Source: Terriglobia bacterium
GTDB taxonomy: Bacteria; Acidobacteriota; Terriglobia; Acidiferrales; UBA7541
Assembly (NCBI GenBank): GCA_020072765.1
Contig: JAIQGD010000021.1
Span: 1 to 59,179, forward strand
Length of the DNA: 59,179 nt
Direction of reading: 5' to 3'
Part shown: positions 33,393 to 42,193 of the stretch, one piece after another
How the letters are laid out: each line of letters begins with the position of its first letter
Position numbering within the stretch: position 1 is the first letter of the stretch
Program-made: the position numbers and the translations under genes
The notes under the pieces: generated by a model
What the model was told of the DNA's origin: nothing
Database searches by the model: none
What the model saw: the letters and a program-made list of their open reading frames with translations, nothing else

Positions 33393-34793
33393 ATGACAGA
33401 AAAGGGCACAAAAACGACAGAAAAGGCGGCGGAAAGAGCCGTCCAGCGCTGCATCGAGCCGGCCTGCGCCGGAACGTTCGGCCTGCGCGAGCGCATCTAC
33501 GTCTGCCCGCGCTGCGGCGGCTCCATCGAAATCGATTGCCGCCTTCCCGCGCGCGAGGAAGCCGGGCAACTGCGCGAGCGCTGGCGGATGCGCCTGGCTT
33601 CGCCCGAGGCGCGCGACCGCAGCGGCGTGTGGCGCTTCCGCGAAATGCTGCCCTTTGCCGAAGACACTGCGTTCGTGACGCTGCGCGAAGGCAACACCCC
33701 GCTCTACGACGCTCCGCGCTCAGCGCACTATTGCGGCCTAGCCGGCCTGCGCCTCAAGCACCAGGGGATGAATCCGACCGGCTCGTTCAAGGACACCGGG
33801 ATGTCCGCGGCAGTGACGCAGGCCATGGTGCTCGGCGCGCGCACGGTGGTTTGCGCCAGCACGGGAAACACGTCGGCCAGCCTGGCGGCCTATGCCGCGC
33901 GCGCGGGAGTGACGGCCGCGATTCTTCTGCCGCGCGGGCAGATTTCCGCGGCCAAACTCGCGCAGAGCATGGACTACGGCGCGCTGGTCTGCGAGATTGA
34001 CGGAAATTTCGACGACGGCATGCGCCTCATTCAGGAACTGGGCGAAGATCCCGCGATCTACGTCGCCAACTCGATCAATCCATTTCGCATCGAGGGGCAG
34101 AAGACGGTCGCCTTTGAACTCATGGAGCAGTGCGGGTGGGAAGTGCCCGACCACGTCGTGGTGCCGGGCGGAAACATGGGCAACAGCACGGCCCTGGGCA
34201 AAGGTTTTCAGGAGCTGCTCGATCTGGGGCTGATCTCGCGGCTGCCCAAGCTGACCGTGGTTCAGGCGGAAGGCTCGGCGCCCGTGGCGCGCCTGTTTGC
34301 GAGCCTCGATTCCCGCCGGCCGGCCGGCGACAATTCTCTGCCCGCGACCATGGCACCCGTCGAGAATCCGCGCACTCTGGCGACGGCCATCAAGATCGGC
34401 GCGCCTGTCTCGTGGAAGAAGGCGCTGCGCGCCGTGCTGCGTTCGGGCGGGAGGGTGATCGCCGTAAGCGAGCAGGAAATCGCCGACGCCAAGGCCATGA
34501 TCGGCCGCGACGGAATCGGCTGCGAGCCGGCTTCGGCCACCACGGTGGCCGGGATGAAACGACTGGTCGCCAGCGGCCACATCGGGCGCGAGGAATCCGT
34601 GATCGGCGTGCTGACGGGGCACGTGCTGAAGGACCCGGATTACATCAGCCAATATCACCGGGGAACGCTCTCGCTGGACGCCGGCGCGAAGGACGGCGCG
34701 GCGCAGCCCATCGCCGGAACGTTCCGGAACGCGCCGGAGCGCGTGGCGGCCACCCGCGCGGCCATCCTCGAGATTTTGGAGCGACGAAGATAA
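33393..34793 (+). CDS. thrC: Threonine synthase
   Basis: A 466-residue PLP enzyme (fold type II) that makes threonine from O-phosphohomoserine. It begins with a zinc-ribbon-like part (RCIEPACAGTFGLRER then YVCPRCGG) typical of the long form of the ThrC family. The PLP lysine is in MNPTGSFKDTGMS, the phosphate-binding loop in VPGGNMGNSTALGKG, and the ACASTGNTSAS-type segment reads VCASTGNTSASLAAYAARAG. It starts one base after the lysC stop and lies 70 bases before thrB. Confidence 0.94.
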   Translation: MTEKGTKTTEKAAERAVQRCIEPACAGTFGLRERIYVCPRCGGSIEIDCRLPAREEAGQLRERWRMRLASPEARDRSGVWRFREMLPFAEDTAFVTLREGNTPLYDAPRSAHYCGLAGLRLKHQGMNPTGSFKDTGMSAAVTQAMVLGARTVVCASTGNTSASLAAYAARAGVTAAILLPRGQISAAKLAQSMDYGALVCEIDGNFDDGMRLIQELGEDPAIYVANSINPFRIEGQKTVAFELMEQCGWEVPDHVVVPGGNMGNSTALGKGFQELLDLGLISRLPKLTVVQAEGSAPVARLFASLDSRRPAGDNSLPATMAPVENPRTLATAIKIGAPVSWKKALRAVLRSGGRVIAVSEQEIADAKAMIGRDGIGCEPASATTVAGMKRLVASGHIGREESVIGVLTGHVLKDPDYISQYHRGTLSLDAGAKDGAAQPIAGTFRNAPERVAATRAAILEILERRR

Positions 34794-34863
34794 GGAACCC
34801 GCGGCGGGTCCCCGCGCGCCGTCACATGCGCCGGACAATCCGCTCCGCGAATCCAACACACCC

Positions 34864-35817
34864 ATGAGCCCCTCGCGCCTGACTTCGTTTGAAGTGCGTG
34901 TTCCCGCATCGACCGCCAATCTTGGCGCGGGTTTCGATTGCCTGGGCCTCGCGCTGGAGATGTACCTGAGCGTGCGGGCCACGGTGCTGGCCGCGACTGG
35001 GGCGCGCACGATGGCGCGCAGCCGCGGCGTGAGCGGCACTTCGGCTCTGCCCAGCGATCCGGACCAGAACCTGATCTTTCGCGCCATGCGCCACACCGCC
35101 GAACGCGAGGGTTTTGCGCTGCCGCGCACGCGGCTGGCCGTGCAAAACGAAATCCCCGTGGCGGGCGGCCTGGGGAGCAGCGCGGCGGCCACCGTGGCGG
35201 GCATCGCGCTGGGTTTTACGGTCGCGGGCCGGCCGATTCCCAAGGACACGGTGTTGCGCTACGCCACCGAGATGGAGGGCCATCCCGACAACGTAGCCGC
35301 CGCGCTGCTGGGCGGGCTGGTGGTCACGCTGACGCGCGCCGACGGCAGCGTGGTGGCCATCCGCAAGCGCTGGCCGAAAGTGATCCGCGCGATCGTGGTG
35401 ACGCCGAACGTGACGCTGGAGACCAAGAAGTCGCGCGGCGTGCTGCCGCAGACAGTCTCGCGCGCCGACGCGGTCCACAATTTGCAGCGCTCGGCGCTGT
35501 TCGTCGCCGCCCTGGAGGATCGCCGCTACGACCTGCTCTGGGACGCCATGCAGGACCGCCTCCATCAGGCGGCGCGGCAATCGCTCATCCCCGGCCTCGC
35601 GGACGTGCTGGCCCTGCCGCGCATGCCCGGCCTGCTGGGAATCGCGCTGAGCGGCGCCGGCCCGAGCGTGGTGGCGCTGGCCACCGAGCGGTTCGACGAA
35701 ATCGGGAAGACCGTCGCGCGCTGCTTCGAGCGGCACGGCCTGGTCCCCACCATCCGCAATCTGGAAGCCGCGCAGGAAGGCATCACGTCCAGCCAGAAGT
35801 ACGTCTCCCAGAAGTAG
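34864..35817 (+). CDS. thrB: Homoserine kinase
   Basis: A 317-residue GHMP kinase that phosphorylates homoserine. The family signatures are VRVPASTANLGAGFDCLGLA near the N-terminus, the ATP-binding PVAGGLGSSAAATVAG and the C-terminal GIALSGAGPSVVALA. Length is normal. Last of lysC-thrC-thrB; homoserine dehydrogenase, the missing step between them, is not in the window. A perfect hairpin (35853-35878) follows. Confidence 0.94.
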   Translation: MSPSRLTSFEVRVPASTANLGAGFDCLGLALEMYLSVRATVLAATGARTMARSRGVSGTSALPSDPDQNLIFRAMRHTAEREGFALPRTRLAVQNEIPVAGGLGSSAAATVAGIALGFTVAGRPIPKDTVLRYATEMEGHPDNVAAALLGGLVVTLTRADGSVVAIRKRWPKVIRAIVVTPNVTLETKKSRGVLPQTVSRADAVHNLQRSALFVAALEDRRYDLLWDAMQDRLHQAARQSLIPGLADVLALPRMPGLLGIALSGAGPSVVALATERFDEIGKTVARCFERHGLVPTIRNLEAAQEGITSSQKYVSQK

Positions 35818-35852
35818 CCGCACCACTCCTGAAGGAAACCGGTCTTTCTCGC

Positions 35853-35878
35853 GGCCGCGGAGAATGCTCTCCGCGGCC
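35853..35878. terminator. Bidirectional hairpin between thrB and a small minus-strand gene
   Basis: A perfect 11-pair stem, GGCCGCGGAGA with TCTCCGCGGCC, and loop ATGC. It lies between two convergent stops (thrB at 35817 and the small membrane protein at 35890), the expected place of a shared terminator. Neither side has a strong U-run, so efficiency is uncertain. Confidence 0.6.
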
Positions 35879-35889
35879 TGGCGGGAGCG

Positions 35890-36057
35890 TCACCGGATCT
35901 GCGTGGTTCTGGCCTGGCGCACGCGGGCGAGTTCGCCCAGTTCCTTGTGCCAGTTCCAGAACATCACTCCCATCACTGTTACGGGACCGAAGATGCCAAC
36001 GATTATGGCCGAGATGAGGGCAACGACGAGAAGGACACTGGCCATCGTTTGGGCCAT
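35890..36057 (-). CDS. Small single-pass membrane protein, 55 residues
   Basis: Minus-strand gene reading MAQTMASVLLVVALISAIIV, then GIFGPVTVMGVMFWNWHKEL and a basic tail ending RQARTTQIR. A near-perfect AAGGAGG ribosome site lies six bases before the ATG, and a terminator hairpin lies just past the stop, so it is very likely expressed. It has one long hydrophobic helix (residues ~7-35) and a charged C-terminus that should face the cytoplasm. I know no family. It is divergent from the RND operon with about 140 bases between unit starts, so shared regulation is possible. Below the length usually called. Confidence 0.7.
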   Translation of the reverse strand: MAQTMASVLLVVALISAIIVGIFGPVTVMGVMFWNWHKELGELARVRQARTTQIR

Positions 36058-36199
36058 GAGGACCTCCTTGGAGGATACGTGGCCGCTGCTGCGTTAGCCG
36101 ATGGTGGCCCGCCGGAACGAGACTGTCAACAGAACTAAAGTCCTATTCGGAATCGGACGGACGCGAACGTCCGGCGGCTCTGTACTACGCACCGGGATT

Positions 36200-36226
36200 T
36201 TGATTTGCAACGGCGCGTGCGATAAT
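36200..36226 (+). promoter_or_regulatory. Candidate promoter of the RND efflux operon
   Basis: TTGATT (36200-36205) and GATAAT (36221-36226) are separated by 15 bases, a short but usable spacing, about 80 bases before the permease start. Upstream, CGGACG-CGAA-CGTCCG (36158-36173) is a perfect six-pair inverted repeat, which could be a regulator site or a small hairpin. The permease has an AGGAG eleven bases before its ATG. Confidence 0.4.
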
Positions 36227-36306
36227 CTCCGTTGGCGCGGTGTCCGTGGAGGGCACGGGCAGGCCGCGCGGGGTTTCCCTCGAGGGATTGCAGGAGCGCC
36301 GACCCG

Positions 36307-39300
36307 ATGTGGCTAGTCCGACTCGCCTTACGCCGTCCTTATACATTCGTGGTGGCCGCCATTCTGATCCTGATCCTGGGCGTGCTGGCCATTGTCCGCA
36401 CGCCCACGGACATTTTCCCGAACATCGACATTCCGGTGGTGAGCGTGGTGTGGGGCTATGGGGGGCTGCCGCCGGAGGAGATGTCCACGCGGGTGATTTC
36501 CAACTTCGAGCGGACGCTGACCACCACGGTCGACAACATCGAGCACATCGAGTCGCAATCGCTGGCCGGCATCGGCGTCATCAAGGTCTACTTTCATCCG
36601 GGAACGCAGATTTCCACGGCCATCGCGCAGATCACGGCTATCGGGCAGAGCGCCGTGCGGTCCATGCCCCCGGGCACCAATCCGCCGTTCATCATCACGT
36701 ATAACGCCTCGACCGTGCCGGTGCTGCAGCTGGGGCTTTCGGGCGAGCACGTCAGCGAGCAGCAGATTTCCGACATGGGCTCGAATTTCATTCGCACCGC
36801 GCTGATCACCATCCCCGGCGCATCGGTGCCCTACCCGTACGGCGGGAGGCAGCGCTCCGTGATGGTGGACCTGAACCCGGCGGCGCTGCAAGCCAAGGGG
36901 CTCTCCGCGCTCGACGTAGTGGAAACGATCAGCGCGCAAAACCTGATTTTGCCCGCGGGCACGGCCAAGATCGGCCACTTCGACTACCAGGTGGATATGA
37001 ACGGCTCGCCGCTGGCGGTGGGCGAGCTGAACAATTTGCCCATCAAGACGGTGGGCGGGTCGACAATCTACATCCGCGACGTGGGCTACGTGCGGGACGG
37101 CTACACGCCGCAGACCAACATCGTGCGTGTGGACGGATCGCGGTCGGCGCTAATTTCGATTCTGCGGTCGGGCGGCGCCTCGACGCTCGACATCATTTCC
37201 GACATCCGCAGACATATTCCGGCGATCGAGGCGTCTCTGCCCGTGCCGGTCAAGATTCATCTGCTGTCGGACCAGTCCCTGTTTGTGAAGGCCTCGATCA
37301 ACGGCGTGGTGCGCGAGGGAGCGGTGGCCGCCTGCCTGACGGCGCTGATGATTTTGCTGTTCCTGGGGAGCTGGCGCAGCACGCTCATCATCGCCGTGTC
37401 CATCCCCCTTTCCGTCCTGACCTCCCTAGTGGTCCTGAGCGCGCTGGGCCAGACGATCAACATCATGACGCTGGGCGGCCTGGCGCTGGCGGTGGGCATT
37501 CTGGTGGACGATGCCACCGTGGAGGTCGAGAACATCAACCGCAATCTCGACCAGGGCAAGGAAATCGTGCAGGCCATTCTGGACGGCGCTTCGCAAATCG
37601 CCGTGCCCGCGCTGGTTTCCGCGCTGTCCATTTGCATTGTCTTCGTGCCGATGTTTTTTCTTTCGGGCGTGGCGCGCTACCTGTTTGTGCCGCTGGCCGA
37701 GGCCGTGGTGTTCGCCATGCTGGCCTCCTACTTGCTGTCGCGCACGCTGGTGCCGACCATGGCGCGGTATCTGCTGATCGAGCGGACCGAAGAGGAGCGC
37801 CGGGAAAAGACCGAACAGTCGCGGAATCCCTTCGTGCGCCTGCAGGCCCGGTTTGAAACGGGGTTCGAAGGCTTCCGGGCGGGGTACCACCGCCTCCTGG
37901 AAGCCTGCATCCGCCACCAGAAACTCTTCGTCACCGGCTTTCTGGCGGCCTGCGTCCTGTCGGCGGCGCTGCTTCCCTGGGTGGGCCAGGACTTTTTCCC
38001 CAGCGTGGACAGCGGCGAATTCAAAATCCATCTCCGCGCGCCCACCGGGACGCGCATCGAGGACGTCGCGGCGCTGTGCGACGACGTGGAGAAAGAGATT
38101 CGCCGGGAGATTCCGCCCGCGGAAGTGGCCACGATCATCGACAACATCGGCGTGCCGTACAGCGGCCTGAATCTCTCCTACAGCACGTCGGCGCCGATCG
38201 GCCCGGTGGACGCGGACATCCAGGTGGGGCTGGCGGCGCAGCATCACCCGACGGCGGGGTACGTCCGCGCGCTGCGCGCGAAGCTGTCGCGGGATTTTCC
38301 GGGCGTGATGTTTTACGCACTGCCGGTGGACATCGTCACGCAGATTCTGAATTTCGGTTTGCCGGCTCCCATCGACGTTCAGATTATCGGGCGCAACGTC
38401 TCCGCCAACCGCGATTTTGCGAACCATTTGCTGAACGATCTGAAATCCGTGCCGGGAACGGTGGACCTGCGCATCCAGCAGCCGTTCGATTACCCGAAGC
38501 TGCACATCGAGGTGGACCGCACGCGGACCAGCCAGGTGGGCTTCACGCAGCGGGACGTGGCGCAAAACCTGCTGATCGCGCTCAGCGGGAGCTTTCAAAC
38601 TTCGCCCACCTTCTGGCTCGATCCCCGCACCGGCGTCAGCTACAACATCTCCACGCGCATGCCCGAGTACCGCATCGCGAACTTTCAGGACCTGCAGAAC
38701 ATCCCCATCACCAATGGCGGCAGCACCCCGCCGCAGATTCTCGGGGGGCTGGCTTCGTTCACGCGCGGCGCGGAAATGGGAGTGGTCTCGCATTACGACC
38801 TGCAACCCACCATCGACATCTATGGCGGGGTGGAAGGGCGCGACCTGGGCGGCGTGGCGCGCGAGATGATGCCGCTGATCGACCAAAGCCGGAAGAATCT
38901 GCCCAAGGGATCGCAACTCATCGTGCGCGGCCAGATCCAGACCATGAACTCCTCGTTCCTCGGGCTGCTGGCGGGGCTGGGATTTTCGATCGTGCTCGTC
39001 TACCTGCTGATCGTGGTGAATTTTCAATCCTGGCTCGACCCGTTTATCATTCTGATGGCCTTGCCGGCGGCGCTGGCGGGAATCATCTGGTTTTTGTTCG
39101 TCACGGGAACGACCATCAGCGTGCCGGCCCTGACGGGCGCGATCATGTGCATGGGCGTGGCCACGGCCAACAGCATTCTCGTGGTGAGTTTTTCGAAGGA
39201 GCGGCTCCAGGCGGGCAAGACGCCGGCCGAAGCGGCGCTCGAGGCCGGGTTCACGCGCTTCCGGCCCGTGCTGATGACGGCGCTGGCCATGATCATCGGC

Positions 39301-39477
39301 ATGCTGCCCATCTCGCTGGGGCTCGGCCAGGGCGGCGAACAGAACGCGCCGCTGGGCCGCGCGGTGATCGGCGGGCTGCTGTTTGCCACCGTGGCCACGC
39401 TGTTTTTCGTGCCGGTGGTTTTCACGGTTCTGCACGGCCGGAGCCGGGAACGTTCGGCGGAACCGGGTTCGCTGTGA
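36307..39477 (+). CDS. RND efflux transporter, inner-membrane permease
   Basis: A 1056-residue proton-driven pump. It has the two-lobe RND build: a first helix (YTFVVAAILILILGVLAIV), a large periplasmic loop, then six helices, and the same again. The proton-relay Asp pair is in GILVDDATVEVENINR. RNDs with VDD here belong to the HAE-like group, so drugs or other amphiphiles are more likely than metals. The second half is opened by DFFPSVDSGEFKIHLRAPTG. I chose the ATG at 36307 for its AGGAG; the frame upstream is Arg-rich. It forms a tripartite system with the adaptor and channel in the same operon. Confidence 0.94.
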   Translation: MWLVRLALRRPYTFVVAAILILILGVLAIVRTPTDIFPNIDIPVVSVVWGYGGLPPEEMSTRVISNFERTLTTTVDNIEHIESQSLAGIGVIKVYFHPGTQISTAIAQITAIGQSAVRSMPPGTNPPFIITYNASTVPVLQLGLSGEHVSEQQISDMGSNFIRTALITIPGASVPYPYGGRQRSVMVDLNPAALQAKGLSALDVVETISAQNLILPAGTAKIGHFDYQVDMNGSPLAVGELNNLPIKTVGGSTIYIRDVGYVRDGYTPQTNIVRVDGSRSALISILRSGGASTLDIISDIRRHIPAIEASLPVPVKIHLLSDQSLFVKASINGVVREGAVAACLTALMILLFLGSWRSTLIIAVSIPLSVLTSLVVLSALGQTINIMTLGGLALAVGILVDDATVEVENINRNLDQGKEIVQAILDGASQIAVPALVSALSICIVFVPMFFLSGVARYLFVPLAEAVVFAMLASYLLSRTLVPTMARYLLIERTEEERREKTEQSRNPFVRLQARFETGFEGFRAGYHRLLEACIRHQKLFVTGFLAACVLSAALLPWVGQDFFPSVDSGEFKIHLRAPTGTRIEDVAALCDDVEKEIRREIPPAEVATIIDNIGVPYSGLNLSYSTSAPIGPVDADIQVGLAAQHHPTAGYVRALRAKLSRDFPGVMFYALPVDIVTQILNFGLPAPIDVQIIGRNVSANRDFANHLLNDLKSVPGTVDLRIQQPFDYPKLHIEVDRTRTSQVGFTQRDVAQNLLIALSGSFQTSPTFWLDPRTGVSYNISTRMPEYRIANFQDLQNIPITNGGSTPPQILGGLASFTRGAEMGVVSHYDLQPTIDIYGGVEGRDLGGVAREMMPLIDQSRKNLPKGSQLIVRGQIQTMNSSFLGLLAGLGFSIVLVYLLIVVNFQSWLDPFIILMALPAALAGIIWFLFVTGTTISVPALTGAIMCMGVATANSILVVSFSKERLQAGKTPAEAALEAGFTRFRPVLMTALAMIIGMLPISLGLGQGGEQNAPLGRAVIGGLLFATVATLFFVPVVFTVLHGRSRERSAEPGSL

Positions 39478-39536
39478 AACGAAGGGGCGGCAAGCGCCGT
39501 CTATATAGGTACTCATAAAAGTGGGAACAAGAAGCC

Positions 39537-40751
39537 ATGATTGATTCGGGAGAGAGCCGCCCGCCATCGCGCAGCGGCGAATACCGGGATTCGGGAGGGC
39601 ACCCCAGGCAAGGTGTGCTCGCCGGGGTCGTCGTGCTGGGTGTCGCCGCCACTCTGGTAGTGGCCGGAATCGTGCCCAGGCTGAAGGCCAAGGCGGCTCT
39701 GTTGAAGGAGACGCGCGACCTCGCCATCCCGACCGTTTCCGTCATCCATCCCAAGCTAGGGGCGCTGCAGACCGAGATCGTGCTGCCGGGAAACATCCAG
39801 GCCTTCAGCAACTCGCCCATCTACGCCCGCACCAACGGATATCTGAAGAAATGGTACGTGGACATCGGGGCGCGCGTGAAAGCGGGCCAATTGCTGGCCG
39901 AAATCGAGACGCCGGAAGTGGACCAGCAGCTCGATCAGGCCCGCGCCGACCTGAAGACGGCGCAAGCAAACTATCGCCTCGCCGGAATCACGGCCGAACG
40001 ATATCAGGGACTGCTGAAAAGCGATTCCGTGTCGAAGCAGGATGTCGACAACGCCAGCGGCGATCTGGATGCGCGCAAGGCCATGGTGGCATCCGCCGAA
40101 TCGAACGTGAAGCGCCTGGAGCAGTTGCAGTCCTTCGAGAAAATCTACGCGCCGTTCGACGGCGTGATCACCGCCCGCAACACCGACATCGGGCACCTGA
40201 TCGATTCCGGCGCAGCCGGGGGCGCGGCCACGGAGCTGTTTCACATGGCGGCGATTCACAAGCTGCGCGTGTACGTCAACGTGCCGCAGCAGTATTCGCA
40301 GTTCGCCCGGCCGGGCCTGACCGCCGATGTGACGCTGCTGGAATTTCCGGGGCGGCGGTTCAAGGGCACGCTGGTGCGGACGGCCAACTCGATAGACGTC
40401 GCCACGCGGACGCTCCTGACGGAAGTCGATGTCGACAATGCGCGGGGCGAACTGCTCCCCGGCGCGTACGCCGAAGTGCGTCTCCAGGCGCCGGCGGGCA
40501 TCCCGGCTTTGATTCTTCCGGTCAGCACGCTGATTTTCCGCTCGGAGGGTTTGCAGGTCGGGACGGTGCAGAAGGGCAATCGCGCCGCACTCAACAGCAT
40601 CACCGTGGGCCGAGATCTGGGCACCGAGGTCGAAGTGCTTTCCGGGCTCACGCCGGACGCCGTCGTGATCGTCAATCCCCCGGACTCCCTGATTTCGGGT
40701 GAGACGGTGCGCGTGGCCACGGACCAGGGAACCCCGGGCGCGGCGCAGTGA
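39537..40751 (+). CDS. RND periplasmic adaptor (membrane fusion protein)
   Basis: A 404-residue adaptor anchored by one N-terminal helix (GVLAGVVVLGVAATLVVAGI). It carries the lipoyl half-motifs (NSPIYARTNGYLKKWYVDIG and FEKIYAPFDGVITARNTDIG) around a coiled-coil hairpin (DQQLDQARADLKTAQANYRL), then beta-barrel and membrane-proximal domains. It bridges the permease just upstream and the outer-membrane channel encoded at 42194. Sixty bases separate it from the permease stop. Confidence 0.93.
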   Translation: MIDSGESRPPSRSGEYRDSGGHPRQGVLAGVVVLGVAATLVVAGIVPRLKAKAALLKETRDLAIPTVSVIHPKLGALQTEIVLPGNIQAFSNSPIYARTNGYLKKWYVDIGARVKAGQLLAEIETPEVDQQLDQARADLKTAQANYRLAGITAERYQGLLKSDSVSKQDVDNASGDLDARKAMVASAESNVKRLEQLQSFEKIYAPFDGVITARNTDIGHLIDSGAAGGAATELFHMAAIHKLRVYVNVPQQYSQFARPGLTADVTLLEFPGRRFKGTLVRTANSIDVATRTLLTEVDVDNARGELLPGAYAEVRLQAPAGIPALILPVSTLIFRSEGLQVGTVQKGNRAALNSITVGRDLGTEVEVLSGLTPDAVVIVNPPDSLISGETVRVATDQGTPGAAQ

Positions 40752-40810
40752 GTCTCCGGCGCCCGCCGCAGATTTTTTAAACCATGAACGAATCACAGGA
40801 GGAAGCGCCG

Positions 40811-42166
40811 ATGAACGGGTTGAGCAATCGCTCCACGATGGGTTGGTGGCAAGGCATGGCAATCGCCGTTGGCTTCATGCTGTTTCTTTCCGTGGCGTCC
40901 GCCCAGGATGCCTCCCAAGCAGGCGCGGCCAGCACGGGGCCGTTCACCGACTTTCACGGCCAGCAGCCCGGCAAGGTTCACAAGATCACTCCCGCGGATC
41001 TGCCGGCGCCGTTTGCCACAAAATCCGCCGCCATTTTCTCGCCGGCCGTGCCCATGCCCGAGGGCGCGTGGCCGCAGGCGCCCGCCGGATTCAAGGTGGA
41101 GCGCTACGCCGAAAAACTGCAGGCTCCCCGGCTGATTCGCACGGCGCCCAATGGAGACCTGTTCGTCGCCGAAACCTTTCCCGGCAAGATTCTGGTATTC
41201 CGGGGCATGACGAAGGACGGCAAGTTCGAGCAGACGGAAACCTTTGCCACCGACCTCCGGCTGCCCTTCGGCATTGCCTTCTATCCGCCGGGCCCGAACC
41301 CGAAGTACGTCTACGTGGGCAACACGAACTCCGTGGTGCGCTTTCCGTATGAAAACGGGGACCTGAAGGCCCGGGGGCCGGCGGAAGCGATTATCCCCGA
41401 ACTTCTTCCGGGCGCCGTGATGAGTTCGGCGGCCAGCCCCTTCGCGGGCGGGCACTTTACGCGCGACGTGGCCTTCTCGCGCGACGGGAAGCAGATGTTC
41501 GTCTCGGTCGGCTCCCATGGCAACATCGCCGACCTCGATACGGACGCCAGCGAAGTGCACCGCGCCAACATCCTGGTGGCCAATCCCGACGGCAGCAACT
41601 TGCGCGTCTACGCCTCGGGCATTCGCAACCCGGTGGGAATCGCGGTGGACCCGCAAACCGGCCTGCTGTGGACCTCGGTGAATGAACGCGACGAATTGGG
41701 TGACAATCTGCCTCCCGACTACATCACCCACGTCGAGGACGGCGGCTTCTACGGCTGGCCGTGGTATTACACGGGCGGCAACCCCGACCCGCGCCTCAAG
41801 GGCAAGCATCCCGAGTTGAAGGACAAGGTGATCGTGCCCGACGTGCTTCTGGAACCGCACAACGCCTCGCTCGAATTGACGTTCTATACCGGGAAGCAAT
41901 TCCCCAAGGAATACCAGGGGCAGATTTTTGCCGCCGAGCACGGCTCGTGGAACCGTTCGGTCCGCACGGGCTACGAAGTAATTTTCGTCCCGCTCAAGAA
42001 GGGCCGCGCCACCGGTGAATACCAGGATTTTCTCACCGGCTTTGTCACGCCGGAAGGGAAGGTCTGGGGGCGTCCGGTGGGTGTGGCCGTCGCCCCGGAT
42101 GGTTCCTTGCTGGTGACCGATGACGCTTCCAACTCCATCTGGCGCGTCAGCTATACGGGGAAATAG
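40811..42166 (+). CDS. Secreted PQQ-type sugar/sorbosone dehydrogenase-like beta-propeller
   Basis: A 451-residue exported protein with a signal peptide (GMAIAVGFMLFLSVASAQ). The core repeats (LIRTAPNGDLFVAETFPGKI, GIAFYPPGPNPKYVYVG, GIRNPVGIAVDPQTGLLWTS, NERDELGDNLPPDYITHVED) match soluble glucose/sorbosone dehydrogenases that use PQQ in a six-bladed propeller. The His in GGHFTRDVAF and the Arg in ASGIRNPVG fit PQQ and substrate contacts. I chose the ATG at 40811, which has an AGGAGG; another ATG at 40784 is weaker. It lies between the adaptor and outer-membrane channel genes of the pump, an unusual place for an oxidoreductase. Confidence 0.85.
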   Translation: MNGLSNRSTMGWWQGMAIAVGFMLFLSVASAQDASQAGAASTGPFTDFHGQQPGKVHKITPADLPAPFATKSAAIFSPAVPMPEGAWPQAPAGFKVERYAEKLQAPRLIRTAPNGDLFVAETFPGKILVFRGMTKDGKFEQTETFATDLRLPFGIAFYPPGPNPKYVYVGNTNSVVRFPYENGDLKARGPAEAIIPELLPGAVMSSAASPFAGGHFTRDVAFSRDGKQMFVSVGSHGNIADLDTDASEVHRANILVANPDGSNLRVYASGIRNPVGIAVDPQTGLLWTSVNERDELGDNLPPDYITHVEDGGFYGWPWYYTGGNPDPRLKGKHPELKDKVIVPDVLLEPHNASLELTFYTGKQFPKEYQGQIFAAEHGSWNRSVRTGYEVIFVPLKKGRATGEYQDFLTGFVTPEGKVWGRPVGVAVAPDGSLLVTDDASNSIWRVSYTGK

Positions 42167-42193
42167 GCCCGCGGGGCTTCCGCGGCTCAAACG

